64,000 bases of DNA from Streptomyces cellulosae (GTDB lineage Bacteria; Actinomycetota; Actinomycetes; Streptomycetales; Streptomycetaceae). The notes under the pieces are model-generated. The model did not search any database. It saw only the letters and a list, made by a program, of their open reading frames with translations, and was not told the DNA's origin. The stretch covers positions 62,001-126,000 of the forward strand of contig NZ_JOEV01000004.1 of the NCBI RefSeq assembly GCF_000721105.1. Reading direction: 5' to 3'. The stretch's first letter is position 1, and every line of letters starts with the position of its first letter. Of this stretch, positions 18,315 to 26,014 are shown in pieces. Position numbers and translations under genes: made by a program.

Positions 18315-19760
18315 ATGTCAGCAGCCGAGGGTCCGCTCGTCGTCGGTGTGGACACGTCCACACAGTCCACCAAGGCCCTGGTCGTCGACGCGTCGACCGG
18401 TCGGGTGGTGGCGAGCGGGCAGGCACCGCACACCGTGACCTCCGGGGCCGGCCGCGAGAGCGACCCGCGCCAGTGGTGGGACGCCCTGTGCGAAGCCCTG
18501 CGCCAGTGCGGGGACGCGGCGCGCGAGGCGGCCGCGGTCTCGATCGGCGGGCAGCAGCACGGCCTGGTCACACTCGACGCGCAGGGCGAGCCGGTACGTC
18601 CGGCCCTGCTGTGGAACGACGTGCGCTCGGCGCCGCAGGCCCGTCGGCTCACCGAGGAACTGGGCGGCGCGAAGTTCTGGGCCGAACGCACCGGATCCGT
18701 CCCGGCCGCGTCGTTCACCGTCACCAAGTGGGCGTGGCTGGCCGAGAAGGAGCCGGAGGCCCTGCGCACAGTGAAGGCCGTACGCCTGCCCCACGACTAC
18801 CTCACCGAGCGGCTCACCGGCCAGGGCACCACCGACCGGGGCGACGCCTCCGGGACCGGCTGGTGGGCATCGGCGACGGAGTCGTACGACACCGAGATCC
18901 TCGCCCACGTGGGGCTCGACCCGGCGCTGCTGCCCCGCGTGGTCCGCCCGGGCGAGGTGGCCGGGACCGTGCGCGACAGCCATGACCTGCCGTTCGCCAA
19001 GGGCACCCTGGTCGCCCCCGGTACCGGCGACAACGCCGCCGCCGCGCTCGGCCTGGGCCTGCGTCCCGGCACCGCGGTGATGAGCCTCGGTACCTCGGGC
19101 ACGGTCTACGCGGTGTCGAAGCGGCGCCCCACCGACCCGACCGGCACGGTGGCGGGCTTCGCCGACGCGCACGGCGACTGGCTGCCGCTGGCATGCACTC
19201 TGAACTGCACACTCGCCGTCGACCGCATCGCCACCCTCGTGGGCCTCGACCGCGAAGCCGTGGAACCCACGTCCGACGTCACCCTGCTCCCCTACCTGGA
19301 CGGCGAGCGCACCCCGAATCTGCCGAACGCCTCGGGCCTGCTGCACGGGCTGCGCCACGACACCACCGGCGGCCAGTTGCTGCAGGCCGCGTACGACGGC
19401 GCCGTCCACGCACTGCTCGGCGCGCTCGACCTGGTCCTCGACGAGGACGCCGACCGCTCGACGCCGCTGCTCCTGATCGGCGGCGGCGCCCGGGGCACGG
19501 CATGGCAGCAGACCGTACGTCGGCTGTCCGGGCGCCCCGTCCAGGTGCCCGATGCCAAGGAACTGGTGGCGTTCGGCGCGGCGGCCCAGGCGGCCGGCCT
19601 GCTGACCGGCGAGGACCCGGCCGCGGTCGCCCGGCGCTGGAACACGGCCACCGGGCCCGTGCTCGACGCCGTAGAGCGGGACCAGGCGGCGCTGGAAAGG
19701 ATCTCCGGGGTACTCTCCGACGCGGCCCCGCTGCTGGAGCGAGGGACGGACCCGAGCTGA
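18315..19760 (+). CDS. xylB: Xylulokinase
   Basis: A 481-residue FGGY-family kinase that phosphorylates D-xylulose to xylulose-5-phosphate for the pentose phosphate pathway. The N-terminal phosphate loop is VGVDTSTQSTKALVVD, the conserved GGQQHGLV and LLWNDVRS follow, and the ATP-binding half has GTGDNAAAALG, SLGTSGTVYAV and LLIGGGARGTAWQQ. Position beside xylA fixes the sugar. ROK regulator gene follows after 64 bases on the same strand, so xylB and the regulator are probably one transcript. Confidence 0.96.
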   Translation: MSAAEGPLVVGVDTSTQSTKALVVDASTGRVVASGQAPHTVTSGAGRESDPRQWWDALCEALRQCGDAAREAAAVSIGGQQHGLVTLDAQGEPVRPALLWNDVRSAPQARRLTEELGGAKFWAERTGSVPAASFTVTKWAWLAEKEPEALRTVKAVRLPHDYLTERLTGQGTTDRGDASGTGWWASATESYDTEILAHVGLDPALLPRVVRPGEVAGTVRDSHDLPFAKGTLVAPGTGDNAAAALGLGLRPGTAVMSLGTSGTVYAVSKRRPTDPTGTVAGFADAHGDWLPLACTLNCTLAVDRIATLVGLDREAVEPTSDVTLLPYLDGERTPNLPNASGLLHGLRHDTTGGQLLQAAYDGAVHALLGALDLVLDEDADRSTPLLLIGGGARGTAWQQTVRRLSGRPVQVPDAKELVAFGAAAQAAGLLTGEDPAAVARRWNTATGPVLDAVERDQAALERISGVLSDAAPLLERGTDPS

Positions 19761-19824
19761 CGGACACCCCGCGCGGCACGCCCGTGAACCGATCACCGGA
19801 CACCGACCGAGGACGGACGGAGGC

Positions 19825-21042
19825 ATGACCGCACCGCTGCACGAGCCTCACCCGTCCGGCCCCGGCCGGGCGCTGCCCGACACCCAGCAGGGCATGCGCC
19901 GCCGCAACCTGGCCCGGGTGATGCACGCCGTCAGCGCCGAGGGGCCGCTGTCCCGGGCCGGCGTCGCCTCGCACATCGGCCTCACCCGTGCCGCGGTGTC
20001 GAGCCTCGTCGACGAGCTGATCCGCTCGGGACTGCTGGAGGAACTGGGCCCCGAGCGGCCCGGCCGGGTGGGCAGGCCCGGGTCGGCGCTCGCCGTCAGC
20101 GGCCACGGACCCGCGGGGATCGGCGCCGAGATCGGTGTCGACCATCTGGCGGTGTGCGCGGTCGATCTGCGCGGGCAGGTGCGGTCCAGGGCCGTGCGGT
20201 ACGGCACGAACCGGGGCCGCTCCTGCGAACCGGTGATCGTGGAGCTCACCGGACTGGTGCGCCAGGTCGTCGCCGAGGCGGGGAGCGAGGGGCTGTGGCC
20301 GGCGGGGCTGGCCGTGGCGGTGCCCGGACTGGTGGCGCGCGACGCCCGGACCGTCGTACGCGCCCCGAACCTCGACTGGCACGACACGGATCTCGGCGCC
20401 CTGCTGCCCGCCGAGTTCACCGCGACCGTCGGCAACGAGGCCAACTTCGGTGCCCTCGCCGAGCTCTGGCTCGGCGAGGGCACCCCTCGCGACTTCCTGC
20501 ACGTGTCCGCGGAGATCGGCATCGGCGCGGCGGTCGTGGTGGACGGGCGACTCCTGCGCGGGACCCGTGGTTTCGCGGGCGAGCTCGGTCATGTGCCGGT
20601 CCACCCGGACGGGCCGGGCTGCCCGTGCGGCGGGCGCGGATGTCTGGAGCAGTACGCCGGTGAGGAAGCGGTGCTGCGGGCGGCCGGTCTGGAGCCGGGT
20701 GAGGACCGGGTCGGGTTGCTCGCGCGGCGGGCCACGGACGGCGACGAGAACGTACGGCAGGCCCTGCGCGGCGCGGGAGAGGCGCTCGGGATCGCACTGA
20801 CCGGCGCGGTCAATCTGCTGGACCCGCAGGCCGTCGTACTCGGCGGTGCGCTCGCGGGCCTCGCGCCCTGGTTGCTGCCGTCCCTCCGTGACGAGTTGGC
20901 CCGCCGCACGGCAGGGCCCGCCTGTCCGGTGTCCGTGTCCTCGCTGGGCTCCGAGGGGCCGTTGCTGGGGGCCGCGCACTCGGTGGTCCGGGCTGTGCTC
21001 GACGATCCGGCGTCCGTGGCGGAACGGGTCGAACGGGCCTGA
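19825..21042 (+). CDS. xylR: ROK-family transcriptional regulator, probable XylR
   Basis: A 405-residue ROK protein: an N-terminal winged helix (LSRAGVASHIGLTRAAVSSL as recognition region, about residues 40-75) followed by a sugar-kinase-like domain. The zinc signature is GCPCGGRGCLEQY, and EIGIGAAVVVDGRLLRGTRG is typical. ROK repressors release DNA on binding a sugar, here expected to be xylose or xylulose. GGAGG precedes the ATG at 19825. It follows xylB on the same strand, giving autoregulation if it binds the xylA-xylB region. Confidence 0.93.
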   Translation: MTAPLHEPHPSGPGRALPDTQQGMRRRNLARVMHAVSAEGPLSRAGVASHIGLTRAAVSSLVDELIRSGLLEELGPERPGRVGRPGSALAVSGHGPAGIGAEIGVDHLAVCAVDLRGQVRSRAVRYGTNRGRSCEPVIVELTGLVRQVVAEAGSEGLWPAGLAVAVPGLVARDARTVVRAPNLDWHDTDLGALLPAEFTATVGNEANFGALAELWLGEGTPRDFLHVSAEIGIGAAVVVDGRLLRGTRGFAGELGHVPVHPDGPGCPCGGRGCLEQYAGEEAVLRAAGLEPGEDRVGLLARRATDGDENVRQALRGAGEALGIALTGAVNLLDPQAVVLGGALAGLAPWLLPSLRDELARRTAGPACPVSVSSLGSEGPLLGAAHSVVRAVLDDPASVAERVERA

Positions 21043-21081
21043 GCACGAACAGGAGCGGGCCTCACCGGCGAACGGGAGCGT

Positions 21082-21444
21082 GCCTGACCTCCGGTCAGGC
21101 GTCGGCCGCACCGTGAACGGAAGCGGGGCTGGCTGACCACCGGCCAGGAGCCGGCCGCACCATGAACGAAAGGGGCCGACCTCCGATCAGGACGGGCCGG
21201 AACCCCGAGAGGAACGGCCCGAACCCAGGCCGCGAACGGGCACGGGACACGGGACAAGGGCCGGAACCCAGGCCGCGAACGGGCACGGGACACGGGACAC
21301 GGGACAAGGGCCGGAACCCAGGCCGCGAACGGGCACGGGACACGGGACAAGGGCCGGAACCCAGGCCGCGAACGGGCACGGGGCACGGGACAAGGGCCGG
21401 AACCCAGGCCGCGAACGGGCACGGGGCACGGGACACGGGACAAA
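21082..21444. repeat. Degenerate 42-50 bp tandem repeat array
   Basis: Eight head-to-tail units follow the ROK gene. Three diverged units (21082-21130, 21131-21173, 21174-21215) share a gacctccg-tcagg core. Five near-identical units (21216-21258, 21259-21308, 21309-21351, 21352-21394, 21395-21444) begin ggccggaacccaggccgcga and end acgggacaag; they are 43 or 50 bp long, the difference being one extra 7-bp acacggg. There are no unique spacers, so it is not CRISPR. An open plus-strand frame across it (21162-21596) is repeat-driven. The rest of the gap to 21716 shows nothing I can name. Confidence 0.93.
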
Positions 21445-21716
21445 CCCAACTCCCGAGCAGCTCGCCCCGGGGGCTTTCACTCGTCCAGGTGAGCGAGTTA
21501 TCCACAATCGTGCCGCCGTCCACCGAAGCGCATGGCTCCCTACTGCGCACCCCGTCGGCGCCGTACCGTGATCCACGCGAGGCGCAGCCCTCGTGAGCGG
21601 CGGGTGTGCGGCGACGTCCCGGGAGCAGGGCCGAGACCGCCCGCCGCTCTCCACGCCCGCGTTCACCTCGACCGACCGCCGTCCACCGGCCTTGAGCAGA
21701 ACGGAGCCGTGCAGCG

Positions 21717-22739
21717 ATGAACGACCCCCGCGATCCCCGGATCCTGACCGTGCGCCCCGAACCTGACGAGTACGCCTGGACGTTCGGCGGTGCGCCGCCC
21801 GTGGCGCGGATCGCCCCCGGCACGGTCCTCGACCTGTACACGGAGGACTGCTTCGCCGGACGGGTGCGGTCCGAGAAGGACCTGGTGTCCGAGGTGTGCC
21901 AGTTCCCGTTCCTGAACCCTCAGACCGGCCCCTTCCACGTGGAGGGCGCGGAGCCCGGCGACACGCTCGCCGTGCACTTCGTGTCGATCGAACCGGCCCG
22001 GGACTGGGCCGCGTCCACCACGGTCCCGCTGTTCGGCGCGCTCACCTCCACGCACACCACGGCCACGCTGCAACCCCCGCTCCCCGAGACCGTCTGGATC
22101 TGGCAGCTCGACCGGGCCCGCCGCACCGCGCTGTTCCGCGCCCACGACAGCGACATCGAGGTGGAGCTGCCGATGGACCCCATGCACGGCACGGTGGGCG
22201 TGGCTCCCGCCAACCTGGAGGTACGTTCGGCGCTGGTGCCCGACGCGCACGGCGGGAACATGGACACACCCGAGATGCGGGCCGGGGTGACCTGCTATCT
22301 CGGGGTGAACGTGCAGGGTGCCCTCCTCAGCCTGGGTGACGGGCACGCCCGGCAGGGCGAGGGAGAGACCTGTGGCGTGGCCGTCGAATGTGCGATGAAC
22401 ACCGTGGTGATCGTCGAGCTGCTCAAGGGGCTCGCCACTCCCTGGCCGCGCATTGAGTCGGACACGCACATCATCTCGACGGGTTCGGCACGCCCGCTGG
22501 AGGACGCGTTCCGGATATCACAGCTCGACCTGGTGCGGTGGCTGACACGCGACTACGGGTTCAGCGAGTTGGACGCATACCAGTTCGCGACGCAGGTCGT
22601 GGAGTCTCCGTTGGCCAACGTGTGCGACACCAACTACACCTGCGTGGCCAAGATCCGCAAGGAATGGCTGCCCGAGCGCGAGACTCACCGAGGCATGCAC
22701 GCCCGGCTTCGGGAGACAGCGGCGACGCTACGAGGCTGA
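21717..22739 (+). CDS. Acetamidase/formamidase family protein
   Basis: A 340-residue member of the acetamidase/formamidase (FmdA/AmdA) family, which hydrolyses short aliphatic amides to acid and ammonia. Characteristic blocks are visible: NPQTGPFHVEGAEPGDTLAV, PMHGTVGVAP, HGGNMDTPEMRAG and YLGVNVQGALLSLGDGHARQ. The C-terminal part (LDAYQFATQVVESPLANVCD) also matches. No signal peptide. It lies 69 bases before an exported amidase gene on the same strand, so the two may share a transcript. The exact amide is unknown. Confidence 0.9.
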   Translation: MNDPRDPRILTVRPEPDEYAWTFGGAPPVARIAPGTVLDLYTEDCFAGRVRSEKDLVSEVCQFPFLNPQTGPFHVEGAEPGDTLAVHFVSIEPARDWAASTTVPLFGALTSTHTTATLQPPLPETVWIWQLDRARRTALFRAHDSDIEVELPMDPMHGTVGVAPANLEVRSALVPDAHGGNMDTPEMRAGVTCYLGVNVQGALLSLGDGHARQGEGETCGVAVECAMNTVVIVELLKGLATPWPRIESDTHIISTGSARPLEDAFRISQLDLVRWLTRDYGFSELDAYQFATQVVESPLANVCDTNYTCVAKIRKEWLPERETHRGMHARLRETAATLRG

Positions 22740-22808
22740 GCGCCGCCTCGCCCACGGCCGAACCCCACGCCCACGGCGCAACCCCCCACCCTCGAAAGGC
22801 ACTCCCCC

Positions 22809-23408
22809 ATGGAACGGGCAAGAGCCCATCCCAGCAGACGACGGCTGTTGCAGGGCGCCGTCCTCGCCGCCGTACCGTCCACCTTGCTGCCCCAGGCACT
22901 CGCCCGGGCGCAGGCCCGGGCCGTCGACTATCCCCCGGTCGAATGGCGGCCGGCCGTCACCTCCAACTACACGGCGTCCGACCGCCCCGACTCCTATCCC
23001 GTCGACTACGTCGTCATCCATGTCACCGAGGAGACGTACGACGACACGCTGGCCATCTTCACCAACCCGCAGAAGCAGGTGTCCGCGCACTACCTCGTCC
23101 GATCGGCCGACGGGCACATCGCGCAGTGCGTCCGCGAAGCCGACGTCGCCTGGCACGCGGGGAACTGGGACTACAACACCCGCAGCATCGGCATCGAGCA
23201 CGAGGGCTGGGTGGACCGGCCCGCTTACTTCACCGACGCGCTGTACGAGCAGTCGGCGAAACTCACGGCCGCGATCTGCGGGGAGTACGGCATCCCCAAG
23301 GACCGGGCGCACATCATCGGGCACTACGAGGTACCGGGCTCGGACCACACCGATCCGGGGCCGAACTGGGACTGGACGCGCTTCATAAGGCTGGTCGACG
23401 TCGCCTGA
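22809..23408 (+). CDS. Tat-exported N-acetylmuramoyl-L-alanine amidase (Amidase_2)
   Basis: A 199-residue protein with a twin-arginine signal (SRRRLLQG at residues 9-16, then a hydrophobic stretch) and an Amidase_2/PGRP fold. The zinc ligands of this family sit in YVVIHVTE, WHAGNWDYN region and the DHTDPGPNWDW block. It would cut the lactyl-peptide amide bond of peptidoglycan outside the cell, in growth, recycling or competition. No cell-wall binding domain is attached. It is preceded by the acetamidase gene and followed by inverted repeats that look like a terminator. Confidence 0.92.
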   Translation: MERARAHPSRRRLLQGAVLAAVPSTLLPQALARAQARAVDYPPVEWRPAVTSNYTASDRPDSYPVDYVVIHVTEETYDDTLAIFTNPQKQVSAHYLVRSADGHIAQCVREADVAWHAGNWDYNTRSIGIEHEGWVDRPAYFTDALYEQSAKLTAAICGEYGIPKDRAHIIGHYEVPGSDHTDPGPNWDWTRFIRLVDVA

Positions 23409-23518
23409 CCGAGGACGAGGCCGCGAGAGCTGCGGAACCCCCTGGCGGCCTCGGTCAACTGTTCGGATGATCGCGGTCCCGGCGTGGCGGTCACGGCCGG
23501 GCAGTTGCTCGGCCGTGA
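23406..23518 (+). terminator. Two inverted repeats after the amidase gene
   Basis: A 9-bp inverted repeat (tgaccgagg 23406-23414, cctcggtca 23449-23457) starts in the stop codon. A second perfect 9-bp stem (tcacggccg 23491-23499, cggccgtga 23510-23518) follows with a 10-base loop. Neither has a long T tract, which is common in Streptomyces terminators. Confidence 0.5.
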
Positions 23519-23943
23519 CACTCTGGCCCGTGTCGAGGAGCTGAGCGGACGCCGCTGTCTCACGCGGTCCTGATACGGCCGCCGGGACCGGACTCAGGCA
23601 GCGGCAACCGCCCTACGGCTGCGGAGCGCCGCCACACCTGTCCGGTTCTGACAGGTCACCGAGCAGAAACGGCGTCGGCCGCCAGGTGACTGGTCGATGT
23701 AGACGTCGGCTCAGTGGCCGGCGGTGCAGATGCCGGTGCGCGCGAGCCCGTGGGCGGTGAGGTACTGACGGAGACACCGATCCGTCCTGGAAGATCCGCG
23801 CCGTTCTCCATCACCTGCACGCCTCCCCCTGCGCACGGTCACCCGTACGTGACGCCGTCCGGTGCACCCCGGCCGATCTCCGGCCCCAGGTATCCGTCCA
23901 GCGATGCAGACGAACACACCGTCCGGCAGTCCGGGAAGCGGGC
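23519..23943. other. Intergenic stretch, no supported gene
   Basis: About 425 bases between the amidase and the DEAD-box helicase. Short open frames exist on both strands but none has a ribosome site, recognisable domain or convincing codon pattern. A small perfect stem (acctgtc/gacaggt near 23635-23655) is present. The minus-strand frame ending at 23711 has a plausible C-terminus (YLTAHGLARTGICTAGH) and may be a gene remnant, but I cannot name it. Confidence 0.5.
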
Positions 23944-25365
23944 TCAGCCGCCGCGCCGCACCCGGGCCGCCCTGCGGGCCTCCGCGAGTTCGCGGGCCTC
24001 GCCGCTCTTGCGGGACGACCTGCCACCCGAGCCGCCCTTCGCGTCCTTGGTGCTGCCCAGGCCGCGGAACGGGGCGTTGTGGTTCTTGGGGCGCGGTACG
24101 GCCGGCCCGCCGTCGAGAGGCTTCCCGGAGGGGGCCTTGGCGCCGGTGATCCGGCTCAGCTCCGCCTCGCCTGACCGCACTTTGGTGACCTTGGGGGCGA
24201 CGTCGGCGTCTGCCATGACCTGGCTCGTCTCGCGGCGCTGTCCCGACAGGACGAGTGTCACGACGGTGCCGGAGCGGCCGGCCCGGGCCGTGCGGCCCGC
24301 GCGGTGGAGATAGTCCTTCGGGTCGGTGGCCGGGTCGACGTTGACCACGAGGTCGAGGTCGTCGACGTGCAGGCCGCGTGCGGCAACGTTCGTCGCCACC
24401 AGTGAGGTGACCTGCCCGTTCTTGAACTGGGCCAGGGTCCGCGTGCGCTGCGGCTGGGACTTCCCGCTGTGCAGGGCGGCGGCGGCCACGCCGTTGGCCC
24501 GCAGGTGCCGCGTGAGCTGGTCGACGCCGTGCTTGGTGTCCAGGAACAGCAGGACGCGGCGGTCCCGGGCGGCGATCTCCGTGGTCACGGCGTACCGGTC
24601 CGGGCCGTGGACGACGAAGACGTGGTGCTCGATCGAGGAGACCGCGCTGGACGAGGGGTCCACGGAGTGGACGGCGGGGTCGCGCAGGTAGCCCCGCACC
24701 AGCTGGTCGACGTCACGGTCGAGGGTGGCGGAGAACAACATGCGCTGCCCGTCGGGACGCACCTGGTCCAGGATCTCGGTGACCTGCGGCAGGAAGCCCA
24801 TGTCACACATCTGGTCGGCCTCGTCGAGGACCGTGATGCGCACCCGTCCCAGCCGGCAGGCCTTGCGTTCGATGAGGTCGTGCAGTCGCCCGGGCGTGGC
24901 GACGACGATCTCGGCGCCGTCCCGCAGCGCGGCGGCCTGCCGTCCGATGGACACTCCGCCCACCACGGTCGCGAGCCGCAGCCGCAGCGCCGCGGCGTAC
25001 GGGGTGAGCGCCTCACCGACCTGCTGCGCCAGCTCCCTGGTGGGCACCAGAACGAGCGCCAGCGGCTCTTTGGGCTGGGCGCGCCGCCCGGCCGTCCGGG
25101 CGAGCATCCCCAGGCCGAAGGCGAGCGTCTTGCCGGATCCTGTGCGGCCCCGGCCCAGGACGTCCCGTCCCGCGAGCGCGTTCGGCAGTGTCGCCACCTG
25201 GACGGGGAAGGGCACAGTCACACCGTGCTCGTCGAGCGCCCGCAGAAGCTCGGCCGGCAGCCCCAGCTGCGCGAAGGACGCCGCCGTGGCCGATGCCGAC
25301 GTGGCGCCCGACACCTCGGACACCTCGTCCTGCTGCCGGGCACCGGCGCGTGCTGGTTCGCTCAC
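23944..25365 (-). CDS. DEAD-box ATP-dependent RNA helicase
   Basis: A 473-residue DEAD-box protein. Q-motif region PFPVQVATLP, motif I GRGRTGSGKT, Ia PTRELAQQ, Ib TPGRL, II DEAD (in VLDEADQMCDMGF), III SAT, then LFLDTKHGVDQL, VATNVAARGLHVDDL and HRAGRTARAGR are all intact. It unwinds or remodels short RNA duplexes, in ribosome assembly, decay or cold adaptation. The basic Ser/Gly/Arg tail should bind RNA. GTG at 25365 is the start: GGAGGAAGG lies upstream, inside a hairpin (25371-25403) that ends in five T residues. The upstream frame to 25422 is not needed. Confidence 0.93.
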   Translation of the reverse strand: MSEPARAGARQQDEVSEVSGATSASATAASFAQLGLPAELLRALDEHGVTVPFPVQVATLPNALAGRDVLGRGRTGSGKTLAFGLGMLARTAGRRAQPKEPLALVLVPTRELAQQVGEALTPYAAALRLRLATVVGGVSIGRQAAALRDGAEIVVATPGRLHDLIERKACRLGRVRITVLDEADQMCDMGFLPQVTEILDQVRPDGQRMLFSATLDRDVDQLVRGYLRDPAVHSVDPSSSAVSSIEHHVFVVHGPDRYAVTTEIAARDRRVLLFLDTKHGVDQLTRHLRANGVAAAALHSGKSQPQRTRTLAQFKNGQVTSLVATNVAARGLHVDDLDLVVNVDPATDPKDYLHRAGRTARAGRSGTVVTLVLSGQRRETSQVMADADVAPKVTKVRSGEAELSRITGAKAPSGKPLDGGPAVPRPKNHNAPFRGLGSTKDAKGGSGGRSSRKSGEARELAEARRAARVRRGG

Positions 25366-25403
25366 AAAAAGCCTTCCTCCGAAGGGACCGTACCGAGGAA
25401 GGC
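25366..25403 (-). promoter_or_regulatory. Terminator-like hairpin sequestering the helicase ribosome site
   Basis: On the coding (minus) strand the leader reads GCCTTCCTC, a 15-base loop, GAGGAAGGC, TTTTT, GTG start. The 9-bp stem is perfect (25395-25403 with 25371-25379). The 3' arm contains the only good ribosome site, and the stem is followed at once by five T residues. The element therefore looks both like an intrinsic terminator and like a translational lock. A role in autoregulation or cold control of the RNA helicase is inference. Confidence 0.6.
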
Positions 25404-26014
25404 GCGGCGGGGACGCGGCCACCAGCCAGGGGCACCGAACGGAGCACCGACACAGCGACGCCGCAAACGCCCAACGTTAGCACAGGGCACCGCGGCAGGG
25501 CCTTGTGTGGCTGGGGCGCCGAGCCGGGGAACGACAGCCGGACCTGCCTGTGCGGATTGCCTCGACGCGCCTGGACCACAAGGCCTCCGCCTGGGAGAAC
25601 GGCCCTGCCCTGCGTCTTCTGGACGCCAGAAGACGCTTCGAGCAACCTGCGCCATGTGGTGCCACGAGGACGCGCCCCCACGGCACTCAGCTGCCTGTGT
25701 CCCTGAACCGGCGGTCGCCGGAACGACGTCCCCGGATCCGCCGTCGCCTGGCTTCACGGCCCCCGCCGCCTATGGACCACGGATCCACTCGGCTTTCCGA
25801 AAGGCCCCCCTGCATCGCGTCAGCGGACGTCTGGCCGAGTTCTGCAACGCCTTCACGCTGGGCGGCGAGGCGTACCTGGGGCCTGTCCGCGAGCTACTCC
25901 CCCGCGCCGGGGGCCACCTCGATGAATTTCGCCTGCTCCGGCGCGTGCGCGTCGTCCGTGGGGCGTGTGGACGGGCCTGGTGCCGGGACGGGCTGTCGCC
26001 CCGGCACCGGCGCG
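25404..26014. other. Intergenic stretch with a strong short hairpin
   Basis: About 610 bases between the helicase leader and the 3' end of the helical-repeat gene. No frame in it has a convincing start or domain. It contains a perfect 11-bp stem with a 3-base loop at 25612-25636 (gcgtcttctgg, acg, ccagaagacgc). The far end holds the probable terminator at 25979-26008. The helicase promoter should also lie here. Confidence 0.55.
25979..26008 (-). terminator. Probable terminator of the HSP90/helical-repeat operon
   Basis: Perfect 9-bp inverted repeat ggtgccggg (25979-25987) and cccggcacc (26000-26008) with a 12-base loop, seven bases after the stop codon of the minus-strand gene ending at 26015. 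No T tract is seen; assignment rests on position and stem strength. Confidence 0.55.

Noticed and set aside
21082..21444. CRISPR array
   Set aside because: Units are contiguous without unique spacers, and no cas gene is in the window.
21162..21596. Open plus-strand frame over the tandem repeats
   Set aside because: Its only long feature is a repeated arginine/proline pattern created by the 43/50-bp repeats; no plausible start, and part of an intergenic array.
23711..23917. Small minus-strand frame between the amidase and the helicase
   Set aside because: Its C-terminus looks protein-like but there is no start, ribosome site or recognisable family; left as undetermined remnant.
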